NCBI GenBank assembly: GCA_024235175.1
Contig: JACKMX010000008.1
Span: 62,001-126,000, forward strand
Reading direction: 5' to 3'
Source of the DNA: Chromatiaceae bacterium
Lineage (GTDB): Bacteria; Pseudomonadota; Gammaproteobacteria; Chromatiales; Chromatiaceae
DNA length: 64,000 nucleotides
This document shows, in pieces, positions 63,350 to 64,000 of the stretch. The position numbers and the translations under genes are program-made. A model generated the notes under the pieces. It was given only the letters and a program-made list of their open reading frames with translations, made no database searches and had not been told where the DNA came from. Within the stretch, counting starts at the first letter, position 1. Every line of letters starts with the position of its first letter.

Positions 63350-63781
63350 ATGAAAAAGATGATAGTAACTCTCACGACCGCTTTGGTGGTCCTGATATTC
63401 AGTGGTGCAATTATGGCGGGGGCCGTTGACTCTCTTCGCGGAGGGCAGGCACTAACGGAAAACGCAAAAGAGCCGGCAAAAAAAGATGCGTTGGTTGTTA
63501 AAGGCGGCATTGAGAGGAGTTACAAGCAGCAGCCGCCGGTGATTCCGCACAAGACCGATAAGGACGAAATAAATCTCAAGGTTAATACCTGTTTGAACTG
63601 TCACAGCGAAAAGACCTATGAAGCAAAGAAAGCACCGAAGGTTGGCGACAGCCACTTTGTAAACCGGGATGGTAAAGTGCTGACAACCATATCCAGCCGC
63701 CGCTACTTCTGCGAGCAGTGCCATGCACCTCAGGTAAACGCAGATCCCCTGGTCGAGAATACCTTCCAAGGGGTTAAATAG
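63350..63781 (+). CDS. napB: Periplasmic nitrate reductase diheme subunit NapB
   Basis: This small electron-transfer subunit (143 aa) has a signal peptide ending near residue 25 and two CxxCH heme sites (CLNCH at 81-85, CEQCH at 121-125). Its distal His ligands lie in the surrounding HKTD and DSHFVNRDG. ATG 63350 follows GGAGA; three in-frame codons upstream could start but are less well placed. Confidence 0.95.
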   Translation: MKKMIVTLTTALVVLIFSGAIMAGAVDSLRGGQALTENAKEPAKKDALVVKGGIERSYKQQPPVIPHKTDKDEINLKVNTCLNCHSEKTYEAKKAPKVGDSHFVNRDGKVLTTISSRRYFCEQCHAPQVNADPLVENTFQGVK

Positions 63782-63799
63782 GGGATAGGTGAAAATGGG

Positions 63800-63827
63800 C
63801 TCCCGGTCGGGTCGGTATGACCGGGAG
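63800..63827 (+). terminator. Stem-loop between napB and napC
   Basis: CTCCCGGTC (63800-63808) and GACCGGGAG (63819-63827) pair perfectly around a ten-base loop and are followed by TCTTT. It could partly terminate transcription before napC. Confidence 0.65.
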
Positions 63828-63868
63828 TCTTTAACAATACAATCAAGTCGAAAAAGTAGGGGATCGCA

Positions 63869-64000
63869 ATGACTTCGGGCGAAAAAAGGGGCACCTTCGG
63901 TGTGTTGGTAGTTGGAGTTGTTTTGGGTATCGCCCTGTGGGGTGGTTTTAACTGGACCCTGGATTTGACCAATACTGAGCAGTTCTGCATCAGCTGTCAT
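63869..64000 (+). CDS. napC: Tetraheme cytochrome NapC/NirT family, 5' part
   Basis: The visible 44 residues have a basic N-terminus, one transmembrane segment (FGVLVVGVVLGIALWGGF) and the first heme motif CISCH at the window end. NapC passes electrons from the quinol pool to NapAB. AGGGGA precedes the ATG. The rest is outside the window. Confidence 0.9.
   Translation, partial: MTSGEKRGTFGVLVVGVVLGIALWGGFNWTLDLTNTEQFCISCH

Overview
The window is a dense, housekeeping-rich stretch of a gammaproteobacterial chromosome, with moderate GC, many ATGA or TGATG overlaps and few gaps. Gene content and order are typical of free-living or symbiotic Gammaproteobacteria: the sdhCDAB-sdhE-ygfX-nadB-rpoE-rseA-mucB-rseC-mucD-lepA-lepB-DUF4845-rnc-era-recO-pdxJ run, barA/gacS with cysM and rlmD, nagZ with an MTAP-type phosphorylase, rne|rluC-HAD-sppA, and csiV-mfd. 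A complete respiratory succinate dehydrogenase plus a periplasmic nitrate reductase operon point to a respiring, nitrate-using organism. A chromatialean-like lineage is possible, but that is inference. No rRNA, tRNA, CRISPR array, prophage or intact insertion sequence was recognised.

Layout. 1-4.8 kb: end of a membrane protein, uppP, an Sfp-type phosphopantetheinyl transferase divergent from recJ, and darP. 4.8-9.6 kb: succinate dehydrogenase with both assembly factors (SdhAF4 upstream, SdhE downstream) and ygfX. 9.6-16.4 kb: nadB, divergent from the envelope-stress operon rpoE-rseA-mucB-rseC-mucD, which has a readable sigma-E autoregulatory promoter, then a glutaredoxin-like gene that appears to use an ATT start. 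16.4-22.6 kb: lepA, lepB, DUF4845, rnc, era, recO, pdxJ, mostly translationally coupled. acpS, the usual follower of pdxJ, is absent.

22.6-28.5 kb (minus strand): a TonB-dependent receptor, a periplasmic ABC-type binding protein and a BarA/GacS-type hybrid kinase, the last two overlapping. They could form one outer-membrane-to-cytoplasm sensing unit and are the best candidate here for an under-described system. 28.6-34.8 kb: cysM, a YdbH-like/YdbL-like pair, rlmD, a CYTH phosphatase and a YkuD protein without signal peptide close to nagZ. 34.8-39.9 kb: a secreted FliL-like protein, nagZ, a hemerythrin-like protein, a methylthioinosine/methylthioadenosine phosphorylase, and an unusual membrane protein with a histone-H1-like lysine repeat and a Pro/Gly/Tyr-rich tail.

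39.9-53.1 kb: rne and rluC, divergent across a highly structured 0.5-kb gap, a HAD phosphatase, sppA, a secreted rhodanese, epd, elbB, a TPR lipoprotein, an ExeA-like ATPase and csiV. 53.1-54.2 kb: about 1 kb without a convincing gene. 54.2-57.7 kb: mfd. 58.0-64.0 kb: napF-D-A-G-H-B-C behind a perfect FNR box; napC runs off the end.

Throughout, intergenic gaps carry strong palindromes and stem-loops, listed separately.
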